64,000 nucleotides of DNA from Formosa sp. L2A11 (GCF_009796865.1 NZ_CP047028.1:1674001-1738000); one strand, 5' to 3'; positions 8,523 through 17,779 are shown, counted from the first letter of the stretch. Made by a program: numbers and translations. Notes: a model not told the origin generated them from the sequence alone.

Positions 8523-9845
8523 ATGAAAAAAATAATATTAATATTTGGAGTTTTATCGCTATTAGTTTTTATCAGACCTCTTTTAGGTATGAATGCTAGT
8601 TCTGAAACAACAACCATAACAACAGCTACTAATCAGTCTGTTGACTCTAACGAAGATAAAACTTTCGTTTCAGAGGCTGTAGGTGGGATAAAACAATTTT
8701 ACCAGTTCACGGGTTTTGCAAATGCACAATCTGGCAATTTAATTATGATACTTATAGGTGTTATATTTATATATTTAGGAATTAAATTTGATTACGAACC
8801 ACTGCTTTTAATTCCTATAGGTTTAGGTGTTCTGATTGGAAACATTCCATTTTTGCCAGGTTATGAAACGGGTATTTACGAGGAGGGATCAGTTTTAAAC
8901 TTTTTATATTTTGGTGTTGTAAAAGGTATTTATCCGCCACTAATATTCTTAGGTATCGGTGCGATGACCGATTTCTCATCCCTGATAGCTAATCCAAAAT
9001 TAATGCTTTTGGGTGCAGCTGCTCAAGTAGGTGTTTTTGTAACTTTTTTAGGAGCGCTTTATTTAGGGTTTAACCTTCCTGAAGCGGGTGCAATAGGTAT
9101 TATTGGTGGGGCCGATGGGCCAACCGCTATTTTCTTATCCTCAAAATTGGCAAATGGGATAAACATATTACCTGATGGCACAACCGTTAAAAATTTAATA
9201 GGGCCAGTTGCTATTGCGGCATATTCTTATATGGCTTTAATACCTGTTATTCAACCCCCAATTATGAGATTGCTTACTACAAAAAAAGAGCGATTAATTA
9301 GAATGAAACCGCCGAGAGCAGTTTCACAAAAGGAAAAAATGATTTTCCCTGTGGTTGCGTTATTGTTAACTACATTTATATCACCTAGTGCAATACCTTT
9401 ATTAGGGATGTTGTTCTTTGGTAATTTACTTAAAGAATCTGGCAAAACAGAACGACTTGCCGATACGGCTCGAACTAAATTAATAGACATAGTAACTATT
9501 CTTTTAGGTGTTACCGTAGGAGCATCAACTCAAGCCGATATTTTTCTTACTAAAGATTCTATGTTAATCTTTGGACTGGGAGCTATATCATTTGTAATAG
9601 CAACGACAGGAGGTTTGCTTTTTGCAAAATTCATGAATTTATTCTTGAAAGGAGATGAAAAAATAAACCCACTTATCGGTGCAGCAGGGGTTTCAGCAGT
9701 ACCAAATAGCGCTAGGGTAGTACATGCAGAAGGTTTAAAAGCCGATCCTCATAATTATTTAATAATGCACGCCATGGCACCAAACGTTGCAGGTGTTATT
9801 GGTTCTGCAATTGCGGCAGGTATTGTCTTAAGCTTTTTAGGGTAG
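8523..9845 (+). CDS. Na+-translocating decarboxylase beta subunit (OadB/MmdB family)
   Basis: Membrane subunit that couples decarboxylation of carboxybiotin to Na+ export. It shows about ten hydrophobic segments and the family signatures GIIGGADGPTAIFLSSKLA and GAAGVSAVPNSARVVH, which include the conserved Asp and Ser/Asn residues implicated in Na+ passage. I chose the ATG at 8523 (MKKIILIFGVLSLLVF), giving 440 residues; an in-frame TTG at 8499 would add eight residues with no clear reason. An extra N-terminal hydrophobic segment followed by a ~50-residue Thr/Ser-rich loop precedes the core. It is the last of the four pump genes. Confidence 0.9.
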   Translation: MKKIILIFGVLSLLVFIRPLLGMNASSETTTITTATNQSVDSNEDKTFVSEAVGGIKQFYQFTGFANAQSGNLIMILIGVIFIYLGIKFDYEPLLLIPIGLGVLIGNIPFLPGYETGIYEEGSVLNFLYFGVVKGIYPPLIFLGIGAMTDFSSLIANPKLMLLGAAAQVGVFVTFLGALYLGFNLPEAGAIGIIGGADGPTAIFLSSKLANGINILPDGTTVKNLIGPVAIAAYSYMALIPVIQPPIMRLLTTKKERLIRMKPPRAVSQKEKMIFPVVALLLTTFISPSAIPLLGMLFFGNLLKESGKTERLADTARTKLIDIVTILLGVTVGASTQADIFLTKDSMLIFGLGAISFVIATTGGLLFAKFMNLFLKGDEKINPLIGAAGVSAVPNSARVVHAEGLKADPHNYLIMHAMAPNVAGVIGSAIAAGIVLSFLG

Positions 9846-9897
9846 TAGCGATTTATAAAATCATTTAATCATAATGTAATTTTAAAAAATTAACGTC

Positions 9898-11184
9898 ATG
9901 AACATACCAAATAAAATGTCTGCAGCAGATGCAGTAAAATTAATTAAATCAGGAGATAGAGTCTTAATTCAAGGTGGTTCTGCAACTCCTCAGTCTCTTA
10001 TTAAAGCAATGGTAGCAAGAGCTTCAGAGCTTAGAGGTGTGAATATTGTTCATTTACATACAGAAGGTGAGTGCGGTTATGTCGCACCAGAATTAAAAGA
10101 AAGTTTTTATACTAGTGCCTTTTTTATTGGAGGAAATATTAGAAAAATGATTGGTGTTACAGCCGATTATATCCCTGTATTTTTAAGTGATATTCCAAGC
10201 CTATTCCGTGAAGGATATATGAAATTAGATGTTGTTTTAGTTAATGTATCTCCTCCAGATAAACATGGTTTTTGTTCATTAGGCGTCTCTGTAGATATTG
10301 TGATTTCTGGGATTGAAATGGGAAAAACTATTATTGCACAGATTAATCCTAAAATGCCAAGAACTTTTGGTGATGCTATAGTAAATATTAATCAATTTGC
10401 TGCTTGTGTTGAGGTTGATGAAGAACTTTTTGAAATGCAATTTGTAGCACCTTCAGAAGAAGAAAAAGCAATTGGTAAAAATGTGGCAGATATTATTGAA
10501 GATGGAGCCACAATACAAATGGGTATTGGAGGGATTCCAAACGCTGTGCTAACGTATTTAAATAATCACAAAAATTTAGGAGTTCATACTGAAATGTTCT
10601 CTGAAGGAATCGTAGATTTAGTGGAAAAAGGCATAGTAAATGGCTCTCAGAAAAAAGTAAACCCAAATAAAATTGTATCTGGATTTGCCATGGGAACACG
10701 ACGTTTGTATGATTTTATGGACGATAATCCCGAAATTGAAATGTTAGATATTGGTTATGTTAACGATACATCTGTTATTCGTCAGAATCCAAAAGTAACA
10801 GCTATTAATTCAGCCGTAGAAATTGATATTACTGGACAAGTTTGTGCAGATTCTATTGGTACTAGAATGTTGTCTGGAGTTGGAGGACAAATGGACTTTA
10901 TGCGAGGTGCAGCCTTGTCTGAAGGCGGAAAACCAATTATTGCTATAAATTCTAGAACTTTAAAAGGCGTTTCTAAAATTGTACCAACATTAAGAACTGG
11001 AGCAGGAGTTGTTACCACAAGAGCTCATGCAAGATTTGTGGTTACAGAATACGGTGTTGCCGAATTTTTTGGTAAAACCTTAAGAGAGCGTGCAAATGCT
11101 TTAAGAGACATTGCACACCCTGATTATAGAGAAGAATTAGATAAAGCTATTTTTGAAAGATTTGGAAGTAGCATCATGATTTAA
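9898..11184 (+). CDS. Acetyl-CoA hydrolase/CoA-transferase family protein (probable propionyl-CoA:succinate CoA-transferase)
   Basis: The 428-residue family I CoA-transferase resembles 4-hydroxybutyrate and succinate CoA-transferases. Two similar halves are visible; the likely catalytic glutamate is E232 in GVHTEMFSEG, and the glycine-rich QMGIGGIPNAVL lies just before it. In this operon the simplest role is to exchange CoA between propionyl-CoA and succinate, closing the succinate-to-propionate cycle with the mutase; that substrate choice is inference. It lies 52 nt after the pump beta subunit and 20 nt before mutA, so it is within the same run of genes. Acetate- or 4-hydroxybutyrate-specific activity remains possible. 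Confidence 0.85.
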   Translation: MNIPNKMSAADAVKLIKSGDRVLIQGGSATPQSLIKAMVARASELRGVNIVHLHTEGECGYVAPELKESFYTSAFFIGGNIRKMIGVTADYIPVFLSDIPSLFREGYMKLDVVLVNVSPPDKHGFCSLGVSVDIVISGIEMGKTIIAQINPKMPRTFGDAIVNINQFAACVEVDEELFEMQFVAPSEEEKAIGKNVADIIEDGATIQMGIGGIPNAVLTYLNNHKNLGVHTEMFSEGIVDLVEKGIVNGSQKKVNPNKIVSGFAMGTRRLYDFMDDNPEIEMLDIGYVNDTSVIRQNPKVTAINSAVEIDITGQVCADSIGTRMLSGVGGQMDFMRGAALSEGGKPIIAINSRTLKGVSKIVPTLRTGAGVVTTRAHARFVVTEYGVAEFFGKTLRERANALRDIAHPDYREELDKAIFERFGSSIMI

Positions 11185-11204
11185 TCACACTAAATACAAA
11201 TAGT

Positions 11205-13013
11205 ATGAGTACTAAAAATAATACACTTTTTTCCGAGTTTGGACCTGTGACTAAGGACGCATGGTTGGAAAAAGTTAATATAGATTTAAAAGGTGGAGAT
11301 TTCAATAGAAGATTGGTTTGGAAAAACTTAAACGGTATTGAAATACAACCTTTATATAATACTGAAGATACTATAGATTATCTTAAAAACACTGGCGAAA
11401 ATGCACATGCATTAGTAAACTATAGAAGTGTTATAGTAACTTCAGCAGCAAGCGGAAACGCTTTAGCGCTAAAAGCAGTTGTAGAAGGTATAAACGGTTT
11501 GGTTTTTCAAATCAAATCAAATGTCTCTGTTTCTGCTTTATTACAAGGGCTTGATTTAAATACAATTACAGTCTCTTTTGTTTTATCTGAAAATGCTTTA
11601 GATTTTGCTACAGATTTCTTTGCATACGCAGAAAAAAATGTATCAGATAAAAAGAATTTAAAAGGATATTTAGACCTTGGTGTCATTTCAGATTATGTGA
11701 CTACGGGATCTTTAAAAGCTAATATCTTTAAAACTTTAGCCAAAGTAATCACTCTAGGAACTGGATATTCAAACTTTAAAACAGTAACACTTTCTGGAAC
11801 TGCATTTTTAGATTCTGGAGCAAATCAAGTTCAGGAAGTTGCCTACACTTTAAATGCTTTGGTTTATGTAATTGAAGAATTAAAAGCTCAGGATATTTCT
11901 GCAGAAACTATTTTTAATAGTTTACATGTTCAGTTAGCAATCGGATCTGAGTACTTTGTAGAAATGAGTAAATACAGAGCATTAAATAGCTTGGTACATA
12001 AAGTGGCTAATTCTTACGAGGTTTCTAATTTTAAATTTGCTTTAACCGCTAAAACATCTATTTGGACAAAATCTGTGACCGATGCACATGCTAATATGTT
12101 GCGTTCTACTACAGAAGCGATGTCTGCCATTTTAGGAAATGTAGATGGTATTTTAGTAGATGCTTACGATAAAGAATTTAATGCACCTTCAGATTTTTCA
12201 AGTCGAATTTCTGGAAACATTACAACTATATTAAGAGAAGAATCTTACTTCGGAAAAGTAGCAAATCCAGTAGATGGATCTTATTATGTAGAAGAAGTGA
12301 GTTCTAAAGTAGCAACAAAAGCTTTAGAGTTATTTAAAGCAATTGAAGCTGACGGTGGGTTCTTTACTGCTTTCGAAAACGAAACCATTCAACAACAGAT
12401 TGCCGAAATTCGTCAGAAAAAGATTAAGTTAATTAGTCAGAGACGTTTACCAATGGTTGGGGTAAATAAATATCCAAACCTAATGGAAAAATTAGATCCA
12501 AAAGTATTATTTACAGGAGGAGAATCTAATTCTAAGGTGTTAACACCACGACGTGCTGCATTAGAAATTGAATCTTTACGTAAGGTTTCTGAAGACATTG
12601 TAGTTAAAGCTGGTAAACGCCCAATAATAGAACTTACTAGTTTTGGTAATCTAACCATGCGTAAAGCAAGAGCAGCATTTGCTTACGATTTTCTTGGAGT
12701 AAGTGGCTTTGAAGTCTTGCAAGAAAAAAGTTACGAAAGTGCAAAAGAAGCTGCAGAAGCAAGTGCAAAATCAGAATCTAGTGTGGTTGTTATTTGTAGT
12801 TCAGATCCAGATTACGACGAGCAAGCTTTAGCCTATGTAGAAACATTTAGAGCATTAAATACAGATAAAGTGCTTTTATTGGCAGGTAATCCTGTAGCAC
12901 TTTTAGACGCGCTTACAAAAGCAGGTTTAGACGATTGTATTCATATAAAATCTGATGTTATTAAAACCATTTCTAAGGTTCAGAATAAAATTCAGAAACA
13001 TATTAAAAAGTAG
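11205..13013 (+). CDS. mutA: Methylmalonyl-CoA mutase small (beta) subunit
   Basis: 602 residues. The N-terminal two thirds match the mutase barrel of the small subunit; the C-terminal ~150 residues keep the outline of a cobalamin-binding domain but lack the DxHxxG cobalt-ligand motif, as is normal for this non-catalytic subunit. It pairs with MutB to isomerise succinyl-CoA and (R)-methylmalonyl-CoA. It begins 20 nt after the CoA-transferase and ends 78 nt before mutB. The degenerate B12 domain is a feature of the family and not damage. Symbol assigned from family and context. Confidence 0.9.
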   Translation: MSTKNNTLFSEFGPVTKDAWLEKVNIDLKGGDFNRRLVWKNLNGIEIQPLYNTEDTIDYLKNTGENAHALVNYRSVIVTSAASGNALALKAVVEGINGLVFQIKSNVSVSALLQGLDLNTITVSFVLSENALDFATDFFAYAEKNVSDKKNLKGYLDLGVISDYVTTGSLKANIFKTLAKVITLGTGYSNFKTVTLSGTAFLDSGANQVQEVAYTLNALVYVIEELKAQDISAETIFNSLHVQLAIGSEYFVEMSKYRALNSLVHKVANSYEVSNFKFALTAKTSIWTKSVTDAHANMLRSTTEAMSAILGNVDGILVDAYDKEFNAPSDFSSRISGNITTILREESYFGKVANPVDGSYYVEEVSSKVATKALELFKAIEADGGFFTAFENETIQQQIAEIRQKKIKLISQRRLPMVGVNKYPNLMEKLDPKVLFTGGESNSKVLTPRRAALEIESLRKVSEDIVVKAGKRPIIELTSFGNLTMRKARAAFAYDFLGVSGFEVLQEKSYESAKEAAEASAKSESSVVVICSSDPDYDEQALAYVETFRALNTDKVLLLAGNPVALLDALTKAGLDDCIHIKSDVIKTISKVQNKIQKHIKK

Positions 13014-13023
13014 CGGTGTGACA

Positions 13024-13055
13024 TTGTTTAAAACTTTATGTTGAGGTTTTAACAA
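13024..13055 (+). other. Weak hairpin between mutA and mutB
   Basis: TTGTTTAAAAC (13024-13034) can pair with GTTTTAACAA (13046-13055) with one bulged T. There is no T tract after it, so it is unlikely to be a full terminator; it might stabilise or process the mutA-mutB transcript. Low confidence because the stem is AT-rich. Confidence 0.3.
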
Positions 13056-13091
13056 TAGCATGTGACCATTGATTAATTAAAAAAGAAACAC

Positions 13092-15230
13092 ATGAAACCA
13101 AATTTTTCAAATATAACATTAGACACTGCTTCAAAACAAGAGGCAGTACCTTCAGATAATAAAGACGTTTGGAATACGCCAGAAGGTATTCCTGTTAAAA
13201 CACATTTTTCTAAAGAAGATCTTGCAGATGCAGAGCATTTACAATTTCTTTCTGGATTGCCTCCTTTTACAAGAGGTCCTTATAGCGCTATGTATGCGTT
13301 GCGTCCTTGGACTATTCGTCAGTACGCAGGTTTTTCTACAGCAGAAGAATCTAATGCATTTTACAGACGTAATCTTGCAGCAGGACAAAAAGGATTGTCT
13401 GTCGCATTCGATTTAGCAACACACCGTGGGTACGATTCAGATCACCCAAGAGTTACGGGAGATGTTGGTAAAGCAGGTGTTGCGATAGATTCTATTTTAG
13501 ATATGGAAATTTTATTCGACCAAATTCCGTTAGATAAAATGTCTGTATCTATGACTATGAACGGTGCTGTACTTCCAATTATGGCATTCTATATAGCAGC
13601 AGCTAAAAAACAAGGTGTGGCGCTAGATCATTTAAGCGGAACCATACAAAACGATATTTTAAAGGAATTTATGGTGCGTAATACGTACATATATCCGCCT
13701 TTACCATCTATGAAAATTATTGGTGATATTTTTGATTACACCACTAAAAACATGCCTAAGTTTAACTCTATTTCTATTAGTGGTTACCACATGCAAGAAG
13801 CTGGTGCAACTGCAGATATTGAATTGGCTTATACTTTAGCCGATGGTATGGAATATATTAGAACAGGTTTAGCATCAGGATTAAAAATAGATGAATTTGC
13901 GCCTAGACTTTCATTTTTCTGGGCAGTAGGAATGAATCATTTTATGGAGATTGCTAAAATGCGTGCAGCACGTATGCTTTGGGCAAAAATTATAAAACAA
14001 TACAATCCTAAAAATCCAAAATCTATGGCATTGCGTACGCATAGTCAGACATCGGGTTGGAGTTTAAGTGAGCAGGATCCTTATAATAATGTTGCTAGAA
14101 CGTGTATAGAAGCGATGGCAGCAGCTTTAGGAGGAACACAATCTTTACACACCAATGCATTAGATGAAGCGATTGCGTTACCAACAGATTTTTCTGCTAG
14201 AATTGCACGTAATACACAAATTTATATTCAAGATGAAACCCAAATGACTAAGGCTGTAGATCCTTGGGCAGGTTCTTATTATGTTGAGTATTTAACTAAA
14301 GAAATTGCTAAAAAAGCATGGGCACTTATTGAAGAAGTTGAAGAACTTGGCGGTATGGCTAAAGCAATTGAAACTGGTGTGCCTAAAATGCGTATTGAAG
14401 AAGCATCTGCAAGAAAACAAGCGCGTTTAGATTCTGGTCAAGATATTTTAGTAGGTGTAAATAAATTTAGAACTGACGAAAAATCGTCTATAGAAATCTT
14501 AGAAGTAGATAATACAATAGTAAGAGATTCTCAAATTGCACGTCTAAAAAAATTAAAAGCAAATAGAGATCAAACTGTAGTTGATAAAAATATAAAAGCA
14601 TTAACAGATTGTGCTAAAACAGGAAAAGGTAATTTATTAGAATTAGCTGTAGAAGCAGCAGAAAACTTTGCCACTTTAGGTGAAATATCTGATGCTTTAG
14701 AAGTTGTTTTTGGACGACATAAAGCAGATACTAAATTAATTAGTGGTGTTTACAGTAAAGAGGTAAGTAATGATACTACGTTTGCTGAAGCTTTAAAATT
14801 AGCAGATAAATTTGCTGAGATTGAAGGACGTAGACCACGTGTTATGGTTGCCAAAATGGGACAAGACGGACATGATAGAGGAGCAAAAGTTGTTGCTTCA
14901 AGTTTTGCCGATTTAGGATTTGATGTAGATATGGGACCTTTATTCCAAACACCAGAAGAAGTTGCAAAACAAGCCATTGAAAACGATGTACATTTTGTAG
15001 GAGCTTCTAGTTTGGCTGCCGGACATAAAACATTAATACCACAATTAATAGAAGAGCTTGCTAAACTAGGAAGACCAGATATTATGGTGTTTGCAGGAGG
15101 CGTAATTCCTGAACAAGATTACCAATTTTTATTAGATCATAAAGTTGCTGCAATTTTCGGTCCTGGTACCGTAATTTCAAAATCAGCAATTACCATATTA
15201 GAGAAGTATTTAGAACATGAGGAAGCTTAG
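13092..15230 (+). CDS. mutB: Methylmalonyl-CoA mutase large (alpha) subunit, cobalamin-dependent
   Basis: The 712-residue catalytic subunit has a TIM barrel with substrate-binding segments ([13 protein letters not shown] near residue 230) and a C-terminal B12-binding domain with [11 protein letters not shown], which places the cobalt-ligating histidine at about H594. It interconverts succinyl-CoA and (R)-methylmalonyl-CoA. The full-length gene is intact and ends with [11 protein letters not shown] before TAG. Its last ~35 nt of coding sequence plus the following terminator reappear in diverged form after the dehydrogenase at 16.5 kb (see the repeat entries). The reactivation partner MeaB is encoded 1.5 kb downstream on the other strand. 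Confidence 0.96.
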   Translation: MKPNFSNITLDTASKQEAVPSDNKDVWNTPEGIPVKTHFSKEDLADAEHLQFLSGLPPFTRGPYSAMYALRPWTIRQYAGFSTAEESNAFYRRNLAAGQKGLSVAFDLATHRGYDSDHPRVTGDVGKAGVAIDSILDMEILFDQIPLDKMSVSMTMNGAVLPIMAFYIAAAKKQGVALDHLSGTIQNDILKEFMVRNTYIYPPLPSMKIIGDIFDYTTKNMPKFNSISISGYHMQEAGATADIELAYTLADGMEYIRTGLASGLKIDEFAPRLSFFWAVGMNHFMEIAKMRAARMLWAKIIKQYNPKNPKSMALRTHSQTSGWSLSEQDPYNNVARTCIEAMAAALGGTQSLHTNALDEAIALPTDFSARIARNTQIYIQDETQMTKAVDPWAGSYYVEYLTKEIAKKAWALIEEVEELGGMAKAIETGVPKMRIEEASARKQARLDSGQDILVGVNKFRTDEKSSIEILEVDNTIVRDSQIARLKKLKANRDQTVVDKNIKALTDCAKTGKGNLLELAVEAAENFATLGEISDALEVVFGRHKADTKLISGVYSKEVSNDTTFAEALKLADKFAEIEGRRPRVMVAKMGQDGHDRGAKVVASSFADLGFDVDMGPLFQTPEEVAKQAIENDVHFVGASSLAAGHKTLIPQLIEELAKLGRPDIMVFAGGVIPEQDYQFLLDHKVAAIFGPGTVISKSAITILEKYLEHEEA

Positions 15231-15296
15231 TTTTAAGTATTGATTTGCCGAAAAACCCCAATATTGATATGCGTCAGTAATGGGGTTTTTTATTTT
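15190..15296 (+). repeat. Direct repeat copy 1: mutB 3' end plus terminator
   Basis: The end of mutB and its downstream hairpin. Its counterpart lies at about 16547-16676, roughly 1.37 kb away. Between TTTAGAACATGA in the coding end and the start of the hairpin the two copies agree at about four of five positions, and both have the TAG stop at the same place. Confidence 0.8.
15251..15291 (+). terminator. Rho-independent terminator of the mutB operon
   Basis: Stem of 17 pairs (left arm 15251-15267, right arm 15274-15290) with one mismatch and one G-T pair, built around AAAAACCCCA / TGGGGTTTTT with a six-base loop, then a T-rich run. It closes the methylmalonyl-CoA operon. Confidence 0.88.
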
Positions 15297-15469
15297 AATA
15301 AAGTAAAGGTTTCAGATCTACTAGATGAAGCTTTGCATACTATTCGTAAATAATTATTTTTTGTAATTACTTCAAAACTTAGTAATCTAAAAGTCTATAT
15401 TCTTAATACTGTTTTCCTCTATTTCATGTTTCCGTGGATTTTACTTTTTCTTGATTTAGTTTATCTGTG

Positions 15470-15498
15470 TTATTAATGCAACTGTGTTGCGTTAATAA
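15470..15498. promoter_or_regulatory. Palindromic operator candidate
   Basis: TTATTAATGCAAC (15470-15482) and GTTGCGTTAATAA (15486-15498) form 13-bp inverted arms with a single mismatch and a 3-nt spacer. The right arm covers the -33 region of the dehydrogenase promoter, where a bound repressor would block polymerase. No regulator gene lies nearby, so the binding protein is unknown. Confidence 0.6.
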
Positions 15499-15518
15499 TT
15501 AAAATAGTTGTATATTTG
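15487..15518 (+). promoter_or_regulatory. Promoter of the SDR gene
   Basis: TTG at 15487-15489 and TATATTTG at 15511-15518 (consensus TAnnTTTG) with 21 nt between them, within the spacing range seen for Bacteroidota promoters. The -33 box sits inside the palindrome just described. Transcription would start near 15525, giving a leader of about 245 nt. Confidence 0.65.
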
Positions 15519-15771
15519 TACTATAAAAATATAGCTGTTTTATGCTGTATATATCTAAATTACAAAGTGTTTATAAAAAAAATAAGGACATGTATAAATA
15601 GAAACTACATTTAAAGTTTTTGTGTTTTTCTGTGATTTTTTAGCCTCAGCACAGCAATTAAATTTTCTTACACATTAATCATAATATGCATTGCTTCTAG
15701 CAGTAGAAAACAATTATGTTTTCATAAAATATTTAATTAATAGAAACAAAGAATTTAAAAATAATAACGTA

Positions 15772-16536
15772 ATGAGTACTTTAAACAAAAGAGTAGCAGT
15801 AGTTACAGGTGCAACTAGTGGGATTGGATTTCAAGTTGCAAAAAGATTAGGACAAGATGGATATGCTGTTGTTTTAAATGGTATTGAAGATGAAGAAGGC
15901 GCTAAAAAAGTTGAAGAACTTAAGACGGAAGGAATTACAGCAGAGTATGTTAGTTTTGATGTTACCAATGATGCTGCTGTTACTAAAAATATTACTGCAA
16001 TTGGAGAAAAGTATGGTAAAATAGATGTGCTTGTAAATAATGCAGGTGGGTTAGGAGGTAGATCTAGATTTGAAGAAATGACAACTGATTTTTACAGATT
16101 TGTAATGGCTTTAAACCTTGATTCAGTATTTTTTGCATCAAGAGCTGCAATACCTTTCCTTAAAAAAGGAGAAAATTCGTCAATTATTAATTATACATCA
16201 AATGCTGCTTGGAATGCAGGTGGTCCAGGTGCTGGAGTTTATGCAACATCTAAAGGAGGAGTTCATGCAATTACAAGAGCATTAGCAAAAGATTTAGCTG
16301 AATATGGTATTAGAGTAAATGCGGTATCTCCTGGTACTATTGATACGCCATTTCATGCACAAATTAAAGCAACAAAACCTGAAGTTTTTGCATCTTGGGC
16401 AAATAGTATTTTGTTGAAAAGAATAGGTAAACCAGAAGAAGTTGCTTCAGTTGTGTCTTTCTTAGCGAGTAAAGATGCTTCTTTTATAACAGCAGAAACT
16501 ATTCAAATTGGTGGAGGTCAGGCTTTAGGTATATAG
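15772..16536 (+). CDS. Short-chain dehydrogenase/reductase
   Basis: Classical SDR of 254 residues with all landmarks: cofactor motif TGATSGIG near residue 14, NNAGG, and the catalytic YATSK with Y157 and K161. It ends in the usual IQIGGGQALGI. I chose the ATG at 15772 (MSTLNKRVAVVTGA) because the frame upstream of it has no dehydrogenase sequence. The substrate cannot be read; SDRs of this type act on sugars, sugar acids, hydroxyacids or ketoacyl-CoAs, and a KduD-like or DEH-reductase role is possible. It is not part of the methylmalonyl-CoA operon: it has its own operator, promoter and terminator and is flanked by two copies of the mutB tail, suggesting later insertion. Confidence 0.88.
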   Translation: MSTLNKRVAVVTGATSGIGFQVAKRLGQDGYAVVLNGIEDEEGAKKVEELKTEGITAEYVSFDVTNDAAVTKNITAIGEKYGKIDVLVNNAGGLGGRSRFEEMTTDFYRFVMALNLDSVFFASRAAIPFLKKGENSSIINYTSNAAWNAGGPGAGVYATSKGGVHAITRALAKDLAEYGIRVNAVSPGTIDTPFHAQIKATKPEVFASWANSILLKRIGKPEEVASVVSFLASKDASFITAETIQIGGGQALGI

Positions 16537-16546
16537 TCTGGTAGTA

Positions 16547-16676
16547 GACATATCTAGAGTAAGATTAATAATATTAAAGACATATTTAGAACATGAAGTA
16601 ACCTAGTTTTATGTATTGATTTGTTGAAAACCCCCCATTACTAACGTATATTAGTAATGGGGGGTTTTATGTTTTG
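16547..16676 (+). repeat. Direct repeat copy 2: decayed mutB 3' end plus terminator
   Basis: Starting about ten bases after the dehydrogenase stop, one frame reads DISRVRLIILKTYLEHEVT then TAG at 16604-16606. It aligns without gaps to the MutB C-terminus [19 protein letters not shown] then TAG. The non-coding sequence after it (TTTTATGTATTGATTTG) and the hairpin also match copy 1. There is no start codon or any other mutB sequence, so this is a tail fragment, not a gene. Confidence 0.75.
16627..16668. terminator. Rho-independent terminator after the SDR gene, perfect 18-bp stem
   Basis: AAAACCCCCCATTACTAA (16627-16644) pairs perfectly with 16651-16668 around the loop CGTATA. It is the diverged relative of the mutB terminator at 15251-15291, with more G-C pairs and no mismatch. 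It can stop transcripts of the dehydrogenase gene and of the convergent meaB. Confidence 0.9.
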
Positions 16677-16728
16677 TAGTTATCCTTCGTTCTTTGATAA
16701 AATGAGTCAGAATCGAATATAATAAGTA

Positions 16729-17733
16729 TTACAAACTTTTTTTAAACGTTTCCATAATATGCTGAGCTGCTTTTACAGGAGAAACTTTAGAGGTAATAAC
16801 TTCACTTTCTAAAGTAGCTAGTTTGCTTTTCATGTGAGGCGAACCGTAAAATAAATGTTTTAGTTCTTCATTTATGTTGTTGTACATCCATTTTATTTTT
16901 TGATGATTTCTGTTCTCATCAAAATAACCATTTTCGTTAACAAGCTCTTTGTATTTTATAACCTGTTCCCAAACGGTATGAATTCCTGTATTTTTAGTAG
17001 AAGATGCTTTGGTTACCACAGGTGTCCAGCCCGAATCTGGTTGAGGAAAAATGTGTAAGGCATTTTGGTATTGTAATCGTGCCATTTCACTATTTTTAAT
17101 ATTATCGCCATCTGCTTTATTGATAACAACCATATCGGCCATTTCCATAATACCTTTTTTAATACCTTGTAGTTCGTCTCCTGCTCCTGCAAGCATTAAG
17201 AGTAAGAAGAAATCTGTCATGCCATGAACAGCTGTTTCCGATTGTCCGACACCAACGGTTTCTACTAAAATAACATCGTAACCAGAAGCTTCGCAAAGTA
17301 GCATGGTTTCTCCTGTTTTGTTAGCAACACCACCAAGTGTGTCTCCGGTTGATGATGGACGGATATAAGCATTTTCGTTATTGCTTAATTCTTCCATACG
17401 TGTTTTGTCTCCAAGAATACTTCCTTTAGAACGTTGACTACTTGGATCTATAGATAAAATGGCAACCTTATGGTCTAATGTTGTTAAGTATTTACCAAAA
17501 GCTTCTATAAATGTGCTTTTACCAACTCCAGGGACTCCTGTAATTCCAATACGGATTGATTTTCCTGAATAAGGTAATATGGATTGAATAATTTCTTTAG
17601 CAAGTACTTTGTCGCTTTCTAAATTACTTTCTATAATGGTTATTGCACGCGAAAGTATAACTCTACTCCCTTGTAAAACACCATCTATATATTCTTGAGC
17701 TGTTAATCTATTTTTACGTTTATATGCCTTCAT
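16729..17733 (-). CDS. meaB: Methylmalonyl-CoA mutase-associated GTPase MeaB (ArgK family)
   Basis: G3E-family P-loop GTPase that protects and reactivates methylmalonyl-CoA mutase. The 334-residue protein has Walker A GVPGVGKS at residues 66-73, a Walker B/switch region VETVGVGQSE, and the base-specificity motif NKADGDN. Length is typical. It is convergent with the dehydrogenase gene and lies 1.5 kb from mutB, so the functional link to the mutase genes is strong although it is transcribed separately. A likely -7 box lies at 17780-17787. Older databases call this family ArgK or arginine transport kinase, which is not supported here. Confidence 0.94.
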   Translation of the reverse strand: MKAYKRKNRLTAQEYIDGVLQGSRVILSRAITIIESNLESDKVLAKEIIQSILPYSGKSIRIGITGVPGVGKSTFIEAFGKYLTTLDHKVAILSIDPSSQRSKGSILGDKTRMEELSNNENAYIRPSSTGDTLGGVANKTGETMLLCEASGYDVILVETVGVGQSETAVHGMTDFFLLLMLAGAGDELQGIKKGIMEMADMVVINKADGDNIKNSEMARLQYQNALHIFPQPDSGWTPVVTKASSTKNTGIHTVWEQVIKYKELVNENGYFDENRNHQKIKWMYNNINEELKHLFYGSPHMKSKLATLESEVITSKVSPVKAAQHIMETFKKSL

Positions 17734-17779
17734 CTTGTCCCTGTAAATTAATAACTTAATTACATGTTATTATGTTTTA

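Larger units (their letters stand above)
15297..15771 (+). other. Long intergenic region and leader of the dehydrogenase gene
   Basis: About 475 nt without a convincing protein gene. It holds, in order, an AT-rich stretch, a palindromic operator (15470-15498), a promoter (15487-15518), a 19-codon frame MLYISKLQSVYKKNKDMYK (15542-15601) and roughly 170 nt of AT-rich leader before the ATG at 15772. The leader is unusually long for this window, where most start codons lie 15-60 nt after the promoter. I see no recognised riboswitch. Confidence 0.6.

Noticed and set aside
11205-13013. MutA lacks the DxHxxG cobalamin motif, possibly a damaged gene
   Set aside because: Small subunits of methylmalonyl-CoA mutase normally lack it; the frame is full length and pairs with an intact MutB.
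15231-16728. Integrase or transposase remnant explaining the duplicated mutB tail
   Set aside because: No frame in this interval resembles a recombinase, and no terminal inverted repeats or short target duplications other than the mutB tails were seen.
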